Below, in pieces: positions 18,504-28,290 of a stretch of DNA of 64,000 nt. The notes under the pieces were generated by a model, which was not told the DNA's origin, made no database searches, and worked only from the letters and a program-made list of their open reading frames with translations. Position 1 is the first letter of the stretch. The number at the start of each line of letters is the position of its first letter. Source of the DNA: Candidatus Poribacteria bacterium (GTDB lineage: Bacteria; Poribacteria; WGA-4E; WGA-3G); NCBI GenBank assembly GCA_012270795.1, contig JAAXHO010000115.1:1-64000 (forward strand), given 5' to 3'. Both the position numbers and the translations under genes were made by a program.

Positions 18504-18557
18504 GAGGTATTCAATTGTCAAGATGCCCTCATGTAGTGGTCAGAGGCATTCAATTGT
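18504..18557. repeat. Two direct copies of the CAGAGGCATTCAATTGTC repeat end
   Basis: gaggtattcaattgtca at 18504-18520 and cagaggcattcaattgta at 18541-18557 in the same direction, 20 bases apart. These are isolated ends of the element family seen whole at 3017 and 51663, probably remnants of deleted copies. Confidence 0.65.
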
Positions 18558-18643
18558 AGAATCTGCATAAGATTTATGAATTTGGATTAGAGATTATTTG
18601 TGGCTGAGCGTATCGTTATACTGGTTAGGTTAATTGTTGGTGT

Positions 18644-20687
18644 TTAGGGGTCTATATAAGGTTTCAAATTCCAAAGCATGATAGTGCCATCAAAACTACC
18701 ACTTGCCAAAAGTGTGCCATCTGGTGAAAATGCAAGCGATTGAATATCTGTCGGATGTCCCCAAAGGGTAGTGATATTCTCACCACTTGCAACATCCCAT
18801 AACTTAATTGCCATCTTCTCCATTCCCTCTTGCCACCAAGTACCTGATGCGAGATAACGTCCACAAGATGAAAATGCCAACGCAAAAGGTTCTTCTGATT
18901 GAGGTTGTGGAATTGCAAAGAGCGTTGTTAAGTTTTCTGCACACCACATTCTCAGTTCACCGTACATTCCACCCGCAACCACTTTCCCACATGGCGAAAA
19001 TGCTATATTCATAAGTGTGCATTTTTCCTTCAGTGGTAAAGTAGCAATCTCTTTACTTGTCTCCACATCCCACACACGAGCGGTTTTATCACTTGAACCA
19101 CTGACAAGACGTTTGCCATCTGATGAGTATTTTACAGACCAGATGAAATCTGTATGTTCAGCGAATGGTTTTAATTTCTCTTTATGTTTGAATCCCAGTG
19201 ATAGATTGTGCCTTCTCTACTTCCAACAGCAAGTCTGTCCCCTGTCGGTGCGAATGCTATTTTCCAAGTCAATTGTGCCTGTTCGGTAAATTCTGCAATC
19301 GGTTCGTCAGGTTCCCTTGCATCCAACACACAGCCAAAGTCATCGTTGGCTTGGATATACGCAGCGATGATGTATCCACAAGGTAAAACAGTGAAAGAGG
19401 TAATGCGCTTATCTTCAAGTAATGTTTCCCGTACCTTTTTCCTTTCAATATCCCATAGCACAATTCCCCTACGATCACTTGTGCTTGCAAGCGTCTTTCC
19501 ATCGGATAAAAATAGAACAGGTTGCGGAACATTGTCAAATCCGCGAAGTGTTGTAGTTAAGTGTGTGTTATTGCCAACTTTCGTTTTTTTATTCAGTGTG
19601 ATGTCTGTAAGGGCCAGCTGTGGGAACTCTCTAAACCACATTGCATCAATACTGCGAGGATGAATTTCTGGAGTGGGAAGTTTTCTCTTCGTTCCATATT
19701 CCAGACTTCAACCGTCCCTTCTCCATCCACAATCGCAAACAACTCACCCTCTGCTGAATAGAATGGTTTTATTCGAGTCGATCCAAAATCGTTATAAACC
19801 TCCTTTTGCACATCCTTTGCAATGTCCCAGACGCGCAAGCTTTTATCTCTACTACTTGATATGAGGAATTTATTGCAAGGTGAGAAGGTGATATAATCTA
19901 CCCAATCGTTATGTCCTATGAAGTCTGCAATACGTTCACCTGTCACTATATCCCACACTGAAACACATGGGGCAATCCAATCGCCATCGTTAACCGATTC
20001 GTCAGGTGTGGCAGCAGCCAAAAGACGACTATCTTGAGAGAAGACGAATTCCATACCCATAAACTTATAGATGATCTCACCAGTTTCTGAATACCAGATG
20101 AAAGTTTTTGTTACTATTGTGTCAAGTTCATCTGCAGTCGCTGCGACGTACTTTCCATTTGGGGAGAATTTCAATTGTGAAATATCAGCTGAAATAACTT
20201 CGCGCTCACCTCTGTCCATCTGTGCGATGCAAACACCCTGAGGCACATCCAACACTTCAACGTGTCCTTGCCAATTCGCGGTAGCAATCCAGTTACTATC
20301 TGGTGAAAAATCGAGATAGTAATAAAGATTCTGTTCTTGTATCCGTTTTATCTGTGCAAGATACTCACCACTCTGAACATCTAATAATTTGATTACTCCG
20401 TCCCAATTTGCTATTGCGATCCATTCGCCATTTGGAGAAAATTCGGCAATAGAAATCAACCCTCTTTTACTCTCCCACAACGCGATAGGAGACTTTGAGA
20501 ACATATCATACCACCAAAGCCCGATCATGGTTCCCACTGCGAAATACTCACTGTTGGGGGAGAGTGCAAATTTAGCCCTTCTTCCTTTTCCGAATCGGGC
20601 GATTGCACCTTCAGGTAATTCCCATGTCGTTCCTTCAGTATCCCCCGGTACAACATTGACTGGTGCGGGTTTTCTATTTTTTTTCAT
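18644..20687 (-). pseudogene. WD40-repeat protein, frameshifted copy
   Basis: A ~680-codon WD40 gene split over three frames (about 20687-19640, 19641-19175 and 19170-18644). The start ATG 20687 has a good aaggag box. The N-terminus TTWELPEGAIARFGKG and GLWWYDMFSKSPIALWESKRG match the neighbour at 20759 (WQLPEGAIARLGQG, GVWWYDLSTMTPVALWDTRRG) block by block, and repeats such as SPCGRYLASGTWWQ are shared. The two shifts lie near 19640 and near 19175 (an A-rich stretch). It is a recent tandem duplicate of the next gene and is probably decaying, unless the breaks are base-call errors. No signal peptide; intracellular propeller scaffolds are typical. Confidence 0.8.
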
Positions 20688-20758
20688 ATTAACTCCTTGA
20701 CTATGTTTTAAATGTAACATAAGATTATAGTTGGCAATTGCCCGCACACGCTGAGGTG

Positions 20759-22669
20759 CTAACTTTTGATATAAGGTTTCAAATTCCAGAGAAGAATGGT
20801 TTTATCATAACTTCCACTTGCTAAAATCGTTCCATCTGGTGAGAAGGTAAGAGCTTGAATATCGCTGCTGTGTCCCAAAAAAGTGACGATATTCTTACCA
20901 CTTTCTACTTCCCATAAACGTATTGCCATTTTATCCATCCACACATTCCACCACGTACCGGACGCGAGATACCGTCCACATGGCGAAAATGCTAACGCAT
21001 GTAGTTGCCCCCAACTATCCTTTGGCTGGGGAATTACCTTGACAGTTTCACGATGCACAATATCCCAAAATAAAATATCTTTTTCTCCACAACAAGCGGC
21101 GATGGTACTACACGGTGAAAACGCGATGTGTTTGGCTTTATTTGGAAAAGCTTCGATTGCTGCACCGCTTTCAATATCCCACATTCGCGATACGGGACCA
21201 GCATGCCTGATACTCACGAGATGTTTTTCGTTCGGACTAAATGCAATAAAATGTATCCAAGAGGAATGTGCTTTGAGTTTATGTAACATCTTTTGTTGCG
21301 CCACATCCCACACATACAGTGTGCCTTCATTGTCCCCGCATGCGATCAAGTTACGGACTGGCGCGAATACTGAACTATACAATGCTACTCGATTTTCTTG
21401 CTCAGGGAACGTGAAAGAAGCAATTGGTACCTTGTCGTTTCCAATTTTCCATACACTTATAATCTGTCCTTTCGTAGTGCCCTGCTCAGGTGCAGTCGCA
21501 TACAATTTATCGAGCGGTGACATAGAAAAAGTGAAGTTCCCGCGAGCTTTCTTAAAACGACTTGGAGGTTGAGGGAGATTGGCAGTGTCCCAGAACATCA
21601 ATGTATTTCCCGTACATGAGGCTGCAAGGGTTTTTCCATCATGAGAAAAGGCGAGGGAATAAGGTACACCAATATACGAATAATTCAATGTCTTGGGTTG
21701 GGTGTCGCCGACTTTCCATACCTTAAATTCGCTTTCGGTTAAGGAGACGAAGGGACATTCTTTTGGTAAATGGTTACCTTGAAGTCCGTGATGTACTTCA
21801 AGGTACGTGTCGGACTTTTCACCACTTTCTACATTCCACACGGCGAAGGTATCATCGGAGACTTCAGCAGCATATAGGACGCTCTCTGGTGAATAGAAAA
21901 CTTTCTTGGGATCTGTACCATAATTGTGGTATTCTTGTGTGAGTTTCCAATCGTCAAGTGTCCAAACCCTAACCACACCCTTCTGGCCACCTGATGCAAG
22001 AAATTGACCGCACGGCGAAAAGCAGAGGTTCTCTGTGAAATCGGTGGGTTCTGTTAGGCAGGCGATCTGTTCCCCGTTCTTCAAATCCCATACCGCAATA
22101 TAGTTAAAAGAGTGTTCAGGGGCTCGGATTCTATCGTTAGTGTCTGCACATACTAACAGGCTGTAATCAGGCATTGTGCATGCCAACAGGTTACCGTCGG
22201 CGGAGAAGGCAATAGGACGTGGAGATCCACCGGACCATTTAAAATTGGTTTCGACGTGAAATTTTGTAATCCGACCACCAGTTTCTGTGTTCCAGACATA
22301 CAGAACGTAATCCCACCTACTTGAAGATGCAAGGTATTGGCCGTCTGGTGAGAAGGCTAAATGTGAAACAAGATTTGTATTAAACATAAATTGCTCCGTT
22401 TTCTTCAACTCATCTCGTTGCATTTGTGAAATACAATCTCCGCTATGTACATCCCATACTTTTACGATCCCTTCCCCGTCCCCGGTGGCAAGCCATTTGC
22501 CATTTGGAGAAAATGCGACAGTGCTAATCCATCCTCGCCTTGTGTCCCATAAGGCGACAGGAGTCATAGTAGAAAGATCATACCACCAAACTCCTATTGT
22601 ATTGCCTACAGCGATATATCTCCCATCTGGCGATGGAGCAATTGGTTGCGGCGTTATATCGCCCATCAT
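20759..22669 (-). CDS. WD40-repeat protein (about two propellers), N-terminus uncertain
   Basis: 636 aa of WD40 repeats with regularly spaced units ending in W-D (for example VAFSPNGKWLATGDGEG followed by VKVWDVHSG, and SPDGTILASGSYDKTILLWN at the end). There are enough repeats for roughly two seven-bladed propellers. There is no catalytic domain. The first ATG (22669) is probably not the natural start: the frame stays open for 31 codons upstream and encodes the conserved WQLPEGAIARLG block, with no usable start codon in that stretch. An ATG with an aaagga box lies just upstream (about 22771) in another frame, with A runs between, which suggests a small frameshift near the start. Confidence 0.8.
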   Translation of the reverse strand: MMGDITPQPIAPSPDGRYIAVGNTIGVWWYDLSTMTPVALWDTRRGWISTVAFSPNGKWLATGDGEGIVKVWDVHSGDCISQMQRDELKKTEQFMFNTNLVSHLAFSPDGQYLASSSRWDYVLYVWNTETGGRITKFHVETNFKWSGGSPRPIAFSADGNLLACTMPDYSLLVCADTNDRIRAPEHSFNYIAVWDLKNGEQIACLTEPTDFTENLCFSPCGQFLASGGQKGVVRVWTLDDWKLTQEYHNYGTDPKKVFYSPESVLYAAEVSDDTFAVWNVESGEKSDTYLEVHHGLQGNHLPKECPFVSLTESEFKVWKVGDTQPKTLNYSYIGVPYSLAFSHDGKTLAASCTGNTLMFWDTANLPQPPSRFKKARGNFTFSMSPLDKLYATAPEQGTTKGQIISVWKIGNDKVPIASFTFPEQENRVALYSSVFAPVRNLIACGDNEGTLYVWDVAQQKMLHKLKAHSSWIHFIAFSPNEKHLVSIRHAGPVSRMWDIESGAAIEAFPNKAKHIAFSPCSTIAACCGEKDILFWDIVHRETVKVIPQPKDSWGQLHALAFSPCGRYLASGTWWNVWMDKMAIRLWEVESGKNIVTFLGHSSDIQALTFSPDGTILASGSYDKTILLWNLKPYIKS

Positions 22670-22819
22670 GGATCCTTGTCCTAATCGCGCAATTGCACCC
22701 TCAGGAAGTTGCCAAGTCGTTATATTACTGTTTTTATTTTTTATAAATGCAGGTAACCATTTTCACTATTTTGCATATATATGTCCTTTGGAAATTGGTA
22801 TAATTAATACTATTAATAA

Positions 22820-22866
22820 CGATTCTTCTCACGATTAGAAGGGCGATTCTTCTCACGATTAGAAGG
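22820..22866. repeat. Direct repeat, 2 x 23 bases
   Basis: cgattcttctcacgattaga plus agg, at 22820-22842 and 22844-22866, one base apart. It sits in the 400-base divergent gap between the WD40 gene and the ABC exporter (22670-23073), which has no other gene. TGGTATAAT at 22796-22804 is a candidate extended -10 for the exporter but lacks a well-spaced -35. Confidence 0.7.
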
Positions 22867-23073
22867 TGAATAGACTTTCATGCAATATAAATGATTATTC
22901 ACTTATACGCATTCTTGGATGCACTTCTGTTTCTTGCACCAAACAAAAAGAGTATGTTGAAGTGCTAATTGACTTTAAGTTAAACTGATTAAACACCTTC
23001 CCCGTTTTCACGTCTAAAATAACACTTGTTCTAATCCGCAGAACGAGGAAGTTTTTTCTGGAGGATTCTCACC

Positions 23074-24837
23074 ATTCGCAGTCTATTCGGTCTGAAAAAA
23101 TACGTCAAACGTTATCGATATGCCATTTTGTTTAGTTTCATTTTAGTGATTCTGACCAATGGGTTGCTGCTAATTAGTCCAATAATATTGCAAGTATTTT
23201 TTAATGAGTTAGAACAAGATTTCAGAGACACAGATTTTTCAATATCTCAAAGACGTGTTTTATTTTTTGCAGCCCTAATATTTGGTGTTGCCCTCGTCGG
23301 TGGTGTTATACGTTTCGCACAAAGGCGTATTATCCAAGGTGTCGCAAGACAGATAGAATTTCATCTGCGTGCGGACTTTTTTCTCCATCTTCAAAAACTC
23401 TCCGCTTCATATTTTGACAACATCCGAACAGGCGATCTGATGACGCGTGCCACAAGCGATCTGAATGCTATTCGCATGGTACTGAGTAGTGCTATCATGT
23501 ATACTGCTGATGCAACAGTATTTTTTGGTTTTGCCCTTGTAATTATGGTTCGCATTGATGCAACCTTGACTCTCGTTGCCTTGTTACCGTATCCGATTCT
23601 TGCGTTTATTATACGTCTGCTTAGTAAACACATACACGCACATTACGAACGCATACAAGAAGCGGTTTCTACGATGAATACCAAGGTGCAAGAGAACTTA
23701 TCAGGTGTGCGTGTCGTCAAAGCGTATACGTTGGAGACGAATGAAATTGAACATTTCAAGGAATTGAATCAAGAGTTTGTGAATCGCAACCATAAACAGA
23801 TACGTCTGATGACCTTTTTCTTTCCATTGTTTCGTTTTCTGCCAGGAATAGGTGGGGTTGTGCTTCTATGGATGGGTGGAGTCCATGTGATTCAAGGAAA
23901 AATAACACTGGGTGACTTTGTTGCTTTCAATGCTTATCTCATGATGCTTGTGCGTCCAATGATAATGCTGGGTTTTATTGTGAATACCTTTGAACGTGGT
24001 GCTGCGTCAATGGGTAGGATAAACGCAATCATGAGTGAAAAACCAGAAATATATGATGATGAAAGTGTTCAATATAATAAAAAAAGCATTGAAGGTGAAA
24101 TAACTTTAAAGCGTCTGAATTTCAGTTATCCTGATGGACAACCTGTGTTAAAAGACATCAACCTAACTATACCAAAAGGCACTACACTTGCGATTGTTGG
24201 AGGAACAGGTTCAGGGAAGTCAACGCTTGTAAATCTTATTCCGCGTATTCGGCAAGCAGAACGAGGAACTATATTTATTGATGGTAGGGACATACAGGAT
24301 ATTCCTCTAAACGTTCTCCGTTCCAATATCGGTTTTGTTGAACAGGAACCTTTCCTGTTTTCTGACTACTTAAGGTATAATATAGCCTATGGTGTTGAGT
24401 CACCGAACGATGATGAAATTAGGGATGCTGCACATACAGCAGACTTGTGGGCCCAAATTGAGGAGTTTCCTGATGGGTTGCAGACTATCCTTGGTGAACG
24501 TGGTCTGACGATTTCAGGTGGACAACGTCAACGGAGCGCGCTTGCACGTGCTATTTTGATAAAACCAAAAATCCTTATCCTTGATGACGCATTTGCTAAT
24601 GTGGATACACAAACAGAGGATACAATACTCAGTAGGCTTTCAGAAATTATGAAAGATAGGACGACTATACTTATTTCACATAGGATTTCTACGGTAAAAA
24701 ATGCGGATCACATCATCGTATTGAACGATGGGAGTATTGTTGAGTCTGGGACGCATGAACAACTCCTTGACAAGCGTGGTATTTATGCGGGTATATATGA
24801 AACACAACTGTTGCAGGATGAACTTGAAGAACTATAG
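23074..24837 (+). CDS. ABC exporter subunit with degenerate Walker B (half of heterodimer)
   Basis: 587 aa if translation starts at ATT 23074, nine bases after a strong ggagg (23060-23064). The frame upstream of the first TTG (23128) encodes a normal family N-terminus (IRSLFGLKKYVKRYRYAILF) with no ATG/GTG, so a rare ATT start is the best reading. Six-helix exporter domain, then NBD: Walker A GGTGSGKST near 376-384, signature TISGGQRQRSALARAI, Walker B ILILDDAF with Asp instead of the catalytic Glu. The canonical signature plus degenerate Walker B, paired with the opposite pattern in the next gene, is the TM287/288- and BmrCD-type asymmetric heterodimer. Exports an unknown (often lipophilic) substrate. 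Confidence 0.88.
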   Translation: MRSLFGLKKYVKRYRYAILFSFILVILTNGLLLISPIILQVFFNELEQDFRDTDFSISQRRVLFFAALIFGVALVGGVIRFAQRRIIQGVARQIEFHLRADFFLHLQKLSASYFDNIRTGDLMTRATSDLNAIRMVLSSAIMYTADATVFFGFALVIMVRIDATLTLVALLPYPILAFIIRLLSKHIHAHYERIQEAVSTMNTKVQENLSGVRVVKAYTLETNEIEHFKELNQEFVNRNHKQIRLMTFFFPLFRFLPGIGGVVLLWMGGVHVIQGKITLGDFVAFNAYLMMLVRPMIMLGFIVNTFERGAASMGRINAIMSEKPEIYDDESVQYNKKSIEGEITLKRLNFSYPDGQPVLKDINLTIPKGTTLAIVGGTGSGKSTLVNLIPRIRQAERGTIFIDGRDIQDIPLNVLRSNIGFVEQEPFLFSDYLRYNIAYGVESPNDDEIRDAAHTADLWAQIEEFPDGLQTILGERGLTISGGQRQRSALARAILIKPKILILDDAFANVDTQTEDTILSRLSEIMKDRTTILISHRISTVKNADHIIVLNDGSIVESGTHEQLLDKRGIYAGIYETQLLQDELEEL

Positions 24838-24851
24838 AGAGGAATCCGTCT

Positions 24852-26669
24852 ATGTTTGGCATGAGCGACCTATATGAATATAGTGATGAAGAACAGGACC
24901 TTGGAAAAGTCTACGATTGGGATTTGATGAAGCGTTTGCTTACATATCTCAAACCCTATACTTTTCAATTGTTTTTCATTGCCTTTCTTATGATAGGAAC
25001 GACTCTCTCGCGTTTAGTTGGTCCCTTTTTGATGCAAATTGCAATTGATAGTCATATTATCCCTGGTGAGTTAGAAGGTTTGGGATTAATCGCTGCTTTT
25101 TTTGTCTTTGCATTGATTAGTGAGTTTGTGTTTGCGTACTTTGAAGAATATCGTATCCAAATGATCGGACAACATGTCATGCACGATCTCCGTCAGACGC
25201 TTTTCTCACATCTACAACGTTTAGACGTGCAGTATTTTGACAAAAATCCGGTGGGTCGATTGATGACACGCGTGATGGGTGATGTTCAGGTACTAAACGA
25301 ACTTTTTACATCTGGTGTCATTACGGTATTCGGAAATTTGCTGAGTATTCTGGGTATAATGGTAGCGATGTTATTATACAACTGGAAGCTGGCGTGTGTT
25401 ACATTTGCGGTTATCCCGATTATCTTCGGTGCGACGCTTGTCTACCAAATATACTCACGTCGTGCTTTCCGTGAGCAACGGAAGCAGTTGGCACGAATCA
25501 ATGCATTTCTGCAAGAAAACATCGTTGGTATGACGACGATGCAGTTATTTGCACAGGAACGCAGAAGCTATCACCGTTTTAACGAACGCAACCGTAGGTA
25601 TCTTGCAGCAAACCTTCGTAGTATATTTTACTTTTCAATATTTCATCCTATGATAGAAGTAACTGCATCTCTTGCGACAGCAGTGATTATCTGGTATGGA
25701 GGTGGTCAGATTGTGCAAGGGGTATTGACTTTTGGTGTGTTGGTGGCGTTTATCCGCTATGCAGAACGTTTCTTCTGGCCGATACGTGAACTTAGTGAAA
25801 AATATACTATCTTTCAGAATGCAATGGCTTCTTCAGAACGAATATTCCAACTTTTGGACACGGAACCGATTATTGTTTCCACTGTAGATAAAAGTGGTAC
25901 AGATACACTGAAGGGTGAGATTGAGTTTCGGAATGTCTGGTTTGCATATAATGATGAGGATTATGTTCTGAAAGATGTGTCTTTCAAGGTGAAACCGGGA
26001 GAGAAGGTTGCACTTGTGGGACACACTGGAGCGGGGAAAACCTCAATTATCAACCTACTATGTCGTTTCTATGAGATTAACAAGGGACAGATTCTGATTG
26101 ATGGTGTAGACCTAAGAGAAATGAATTTGGAGGAACTGCGGAGTGCTATCAGTATCGTGCAGCAGAACATTTTTCTATTTTCTGATTCCATTGAACGGAA
26201 TATTAGTTTAGGTGATTCATCAATATCATCAGAGAAGGTTGTACGCGCTGCAGAAGATGTGCATTTGGATCGGTTCATACAAAAGATGCCTGATGTTTAT
26301 GACACCGAGATCAAAGAGGATGGCGGTGGGTTATCCGTTGGACAGAAACAGTTGGTTGCCTTTGCACGTGCTTTAGCTTCCGATCCGAGTATTCTTATTC
26401 TTGACGAGGCGACTTCAAGTGTTGACACCGAAACTGAAATCTTGATTGAGGATGCGCTCAGTCGTCTGATGGAAGATCGTACATCTGTTGTCATTGCGCA
26501 CCGTCTGTCTACTATTCAGAACGCAGATAGGATCATCGTGATGCATCGTGGGGAAATCCGTGAGACTGGAACGCATAATGAGTTGTTAAAGAAAGAGGGT
26601 ATCTATTATCGGTTGTACCAGTTGCAGTATAAGGGTCAGGAAGCAGAAAGACAACTTAAAACTGCTTAG
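24852..26669 (+). CDS. ABC exporter subunit with catalytic Walker B (other half of heterodimer)
   Basis: 605 aa, full-length exporter half: membrane domain up to about 335 (with the coupling-helix region LMTRVMGDVQVLNELF), then NBD. Walker A is GHTGAGKTS near 390-398, Walker B ILILDEATSSVD with the normal Glu, and the switch His lies in VIAHRLST. Its signature is LSVGQKQ, where Val replaces the first Ser/Gly of the canonical LSGGQ. In asymmetric exporters one composite site combines this subunit's Glu with the partner's canonical signature; the other site is silent. It starts 14 bases after the first subunit, so it is one operon. The next gene converges 24 bases downstream. Confidence 0.9.
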   Translation: MFGMSDLYEYSDEEQDLGKVYDWDLMKRLLTYLKPYTFQLFFIAFLMIGTTLSRLVGPFLMQIAIDSHIIPGELEGLGLIAAFFVFALISEFVFAYFEEYRIQMIGQHVMHDLRQTLFSHLQRLDVQYFDKNPVGRLMTRVMGDVQVLNELFTSGVITVFGNLLSILGIMVAMLLYNWKLACVTFAVIPIIFGATLVYQIYSRRAFREQRKQLARINAFLQENIVGMTTMQLFAQERRSYHRFNERNRRYLAANLRSIFYFSIFHPMIEVTASLATAVIIWYGGGQIVQGVLTFGVLVAFIRYAERFFWPIRELSEKYTIFQNAMASSERIFQLLDTEPIIVSTVDKSGTDTLKGEIEFRNVWFAYNDEDYVLKDVSFKVKPGEKVALVGHTGAGKTSIINLLCRFYEINKGQILIDGVDLREMNLEELRSAISIVQQNIFLFSDSIERNISLGDSSISSEKVVRAAEDVHLDRFIQKMPDVYDTEIKEDGGGLSVGQKQLVAFARALASDPSILILDEATSSVDTETEILIEDALSRLMEDRTSVVIAHRLSTIQNADRIIVMHRGEIRETGTHNELLKKEGIYYRLYQLQYKGQEAERQLKTA

Positions 26670-26693
26670 GTCATCCTATAGGTATCTGCTAAT

Positions 26694-27470
26694 CTAAATT
26701 GACTTTAACAATTCACGCATCTCTTTCTTCTCATCTTTATCAAAGTATTTTATTGCATTTTCATGACTTTCTCTGGAGAAATATGGACGGTATTTTGCGA
26801 TAAACTCTACTACTATCTGTTTATTTACCTTTGATAGTTCTCTCAGTATCCATCCTACTGCAGTTTTTGCGAAACGTTCCTCTCTTTTGATCAATACCGT
26901 GTTTGATTTCAATATGAGTGAGGTGTATTTGTTCTCTTTCGTTAGGGTGGTAAATGACACAACAGAACACCTTGCTTGCCATACGTTATTTGCGGTATGC
27001 CATTTAGAAACTGCTTCGGCACACTTTCTACCATTAGAAACTGCTTCGGCACACTTTCTACCATTTGCTTTTATCATCTGCCGTAACACTCTGGTACAGA
27101 ACCAGTCGCAGACACTCCAATCGTAGATGTATCCCTTCTCAAAAACCGACTCAAATCGAGAAAGCAAGTGATTGTAATCAAACTTATCATAGAGATAAAG
27201 CTGCAAGAAGAGGATACCAGCAAGTTTGTCTTCAGCATAATCTTCTTCAAAGAATGAAAGTGCTAAGTCTAACTGGGAATCAAGTGGTAGTTTGTCAATG
27301 CTTTCTTCTTGATACCATGTTTTCAATTCGGTTCTAATTGTAGGCATTTCAATGCCACGGTATTTTGTATTGTGTTTGATGTAGTTTTCGAACCATAGTT
27401 TTCTCTTTTTATCAGCAAATTTAGTAATCCGAGATTGTAGTTTTTCTTTTAATGTTTTGGAATTAGGCAT
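26694..27470 (-). CDS. AlkD-like DNA alkylation repair protein with in-frame 10-residue duplication
   Basis: 258 aa of HEAT-like helices matching the DNA_alkylation/AlkD family: DWSVCDWFCTRVLRQM (with the conserved Trp/Asp region), WQARCSVVSFTTL and TAVGWILRELSK. Family members excise alkylated bases without base flipping. Unusual: a perfect 30-base tandem duplication (27006-27035 and 27036-27065) repeats NGRKCAEAVS between two helices. The protein stays in frame, but the helix connection must be altered. It lies 44 bases behind the phosphopantothenate synthetase gene on the same strand, and the exporter operon converges on it from the other side. Confidence 0.82.
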   Translation of the reverse strand: MPNSKTLKEKLQSRITKFADKKRKLWFENYIKHNTKYRGIEMPTIRTELKTWYQEESIDKLPLDSQLDLALSFFEEDYAEDKLAGILFLQLYLYDKFDYNHLLSRFESVFEKGYIYDWSVCDWFCTRVLRQMIKANGRKCAEAVSNGRKCAEAVSKWHTANNVWQARCSVVSFTTLTKENKYTSLILKSNTVLIKREERFAKTAVGWILRELSKVNKQIVVEFIAKYRPYFSRESHENAIKYFDKDEKKEMRELLKSI

Positions 27471-27514
27471 GATTACAACTTCTTTTATTTTGTTTTTCGA
27501 TTTTCATACGATAG

Positions 27515-28252
27515 TTAGGTTTTATTAGCATTGCGAATATGTTGTAAAACTTTCTGAAGTATTGCTTCATTGCTGTATTGTGAAATGACATTATGTGCGG
27601 TGTTTTTATCTGAAAATGCTTTAATTTCATCACATAACAAAGGTAAAGTTCGCACGACATTATCAACGATGGTGATGCTTGCCTGCTGTGCTGTTCTTGA
27701 CATAGGGTTCAAGTCAACCGTTACGACATCTTTACCCATTTTGCGTAGTGCTTCACAACGATCCCCATCTTCAAGCGGAACAAACACGACATCTGCTTTA
27801 AATATTCCCTTCGGATGAACAAACTTTCGGTTGGAGTCAATATAATCGAGTTGTGCTTCGGTGGAAGGTAGGAGGACTTCCTTTGCCCCGTGCTTTAATA
27901 GATGGTCTTTGATTTTCTGTTCGCGTCCTGTTTCCGTGTGGAAGATGTTTACCTCTAATGGAGCATTCAGCACTTGTCCTAACTTAATCAGGTCTTCTGG
28001 TACCAAGGCTGCGACATTTCCATTTACAGAGATAACAGGATGTTTTGCTAAGCACAGCATTGCTGCTGCTGCGTGTATTGCAGCAGTCGCAAAGTGTTGT
28101 GTTTTCTCGGCTATAAGGTAGTCAAACGCCTCGCCACGCCCATGTGCAATGAGGCCATGGATAGAGGTAATCCCTTGTTCTACGCCGCGAACAATTCTAT
28201 CGCGCAAGGTGAGGGAGAGATAGCGGGGATGCGTTTTTGGAACGTCACTCAA
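27515..28252 (-). CDS. 4-phosphopantoate--beta-alanine ligase (archaeal-type phosphopantothenate synthetase)
   Basis: 245 aa. The family signature is unmistakable: GLIAHGRGEAFDYLIAEK at 33-50, PVISVNGNVAALVPEDLI at 72-89, VVFVPLEDGDRCEALRKMG and VDLNPMSRTAQQASITIVDN. This enzyme makes 4-phosphopantothenate from phosphopantoate and beta-alanine with ATP, replacing bacterial PanC plus CoaA in most archaea. Finding it in a bacterial chromosome suggests ancient transfer. The matching pantoate kinase is not in this window. The start is a TTG (28252) preceded by aggggt at 28266-28261; no in-frame ATG exists nearby. The 3144-aa TPR gene ends 38 bases upstream on the same strand. Confidence 0.88.
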   Translation of the reverse strand: MSDVPKTHPRYLSLTLRDRIVRGVEQGITSIHGLIAHGRGEAFDYLIAEKTQHFATAAIHAAAAMLCLAKHPVISVNGNVAALVPEDLIKLGQVLNAPLEVNIFHTETGREQKIKDHLLKHGAKEVLLPSTEAQLDYIDSNRKFVHPKGIFKADVVFVPLEDGDRCEALRKMGKDVVTVDLNPMSRTAQQASITIVDNVVRTLPLLCDEIKAFSDKNTAHNVISQYSNEAILQKVLQHIRNANKT

Positions 28253-28290
28253 TTAGCATTACCCCTATTGTAGAAGATCATTTGAAGGTT

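Noticed and set aside
22820-22866. Possible CRISPR from the 23-base direct repeat
   Set aside because: Only two units, one base apart, no spacers and no cas genes.
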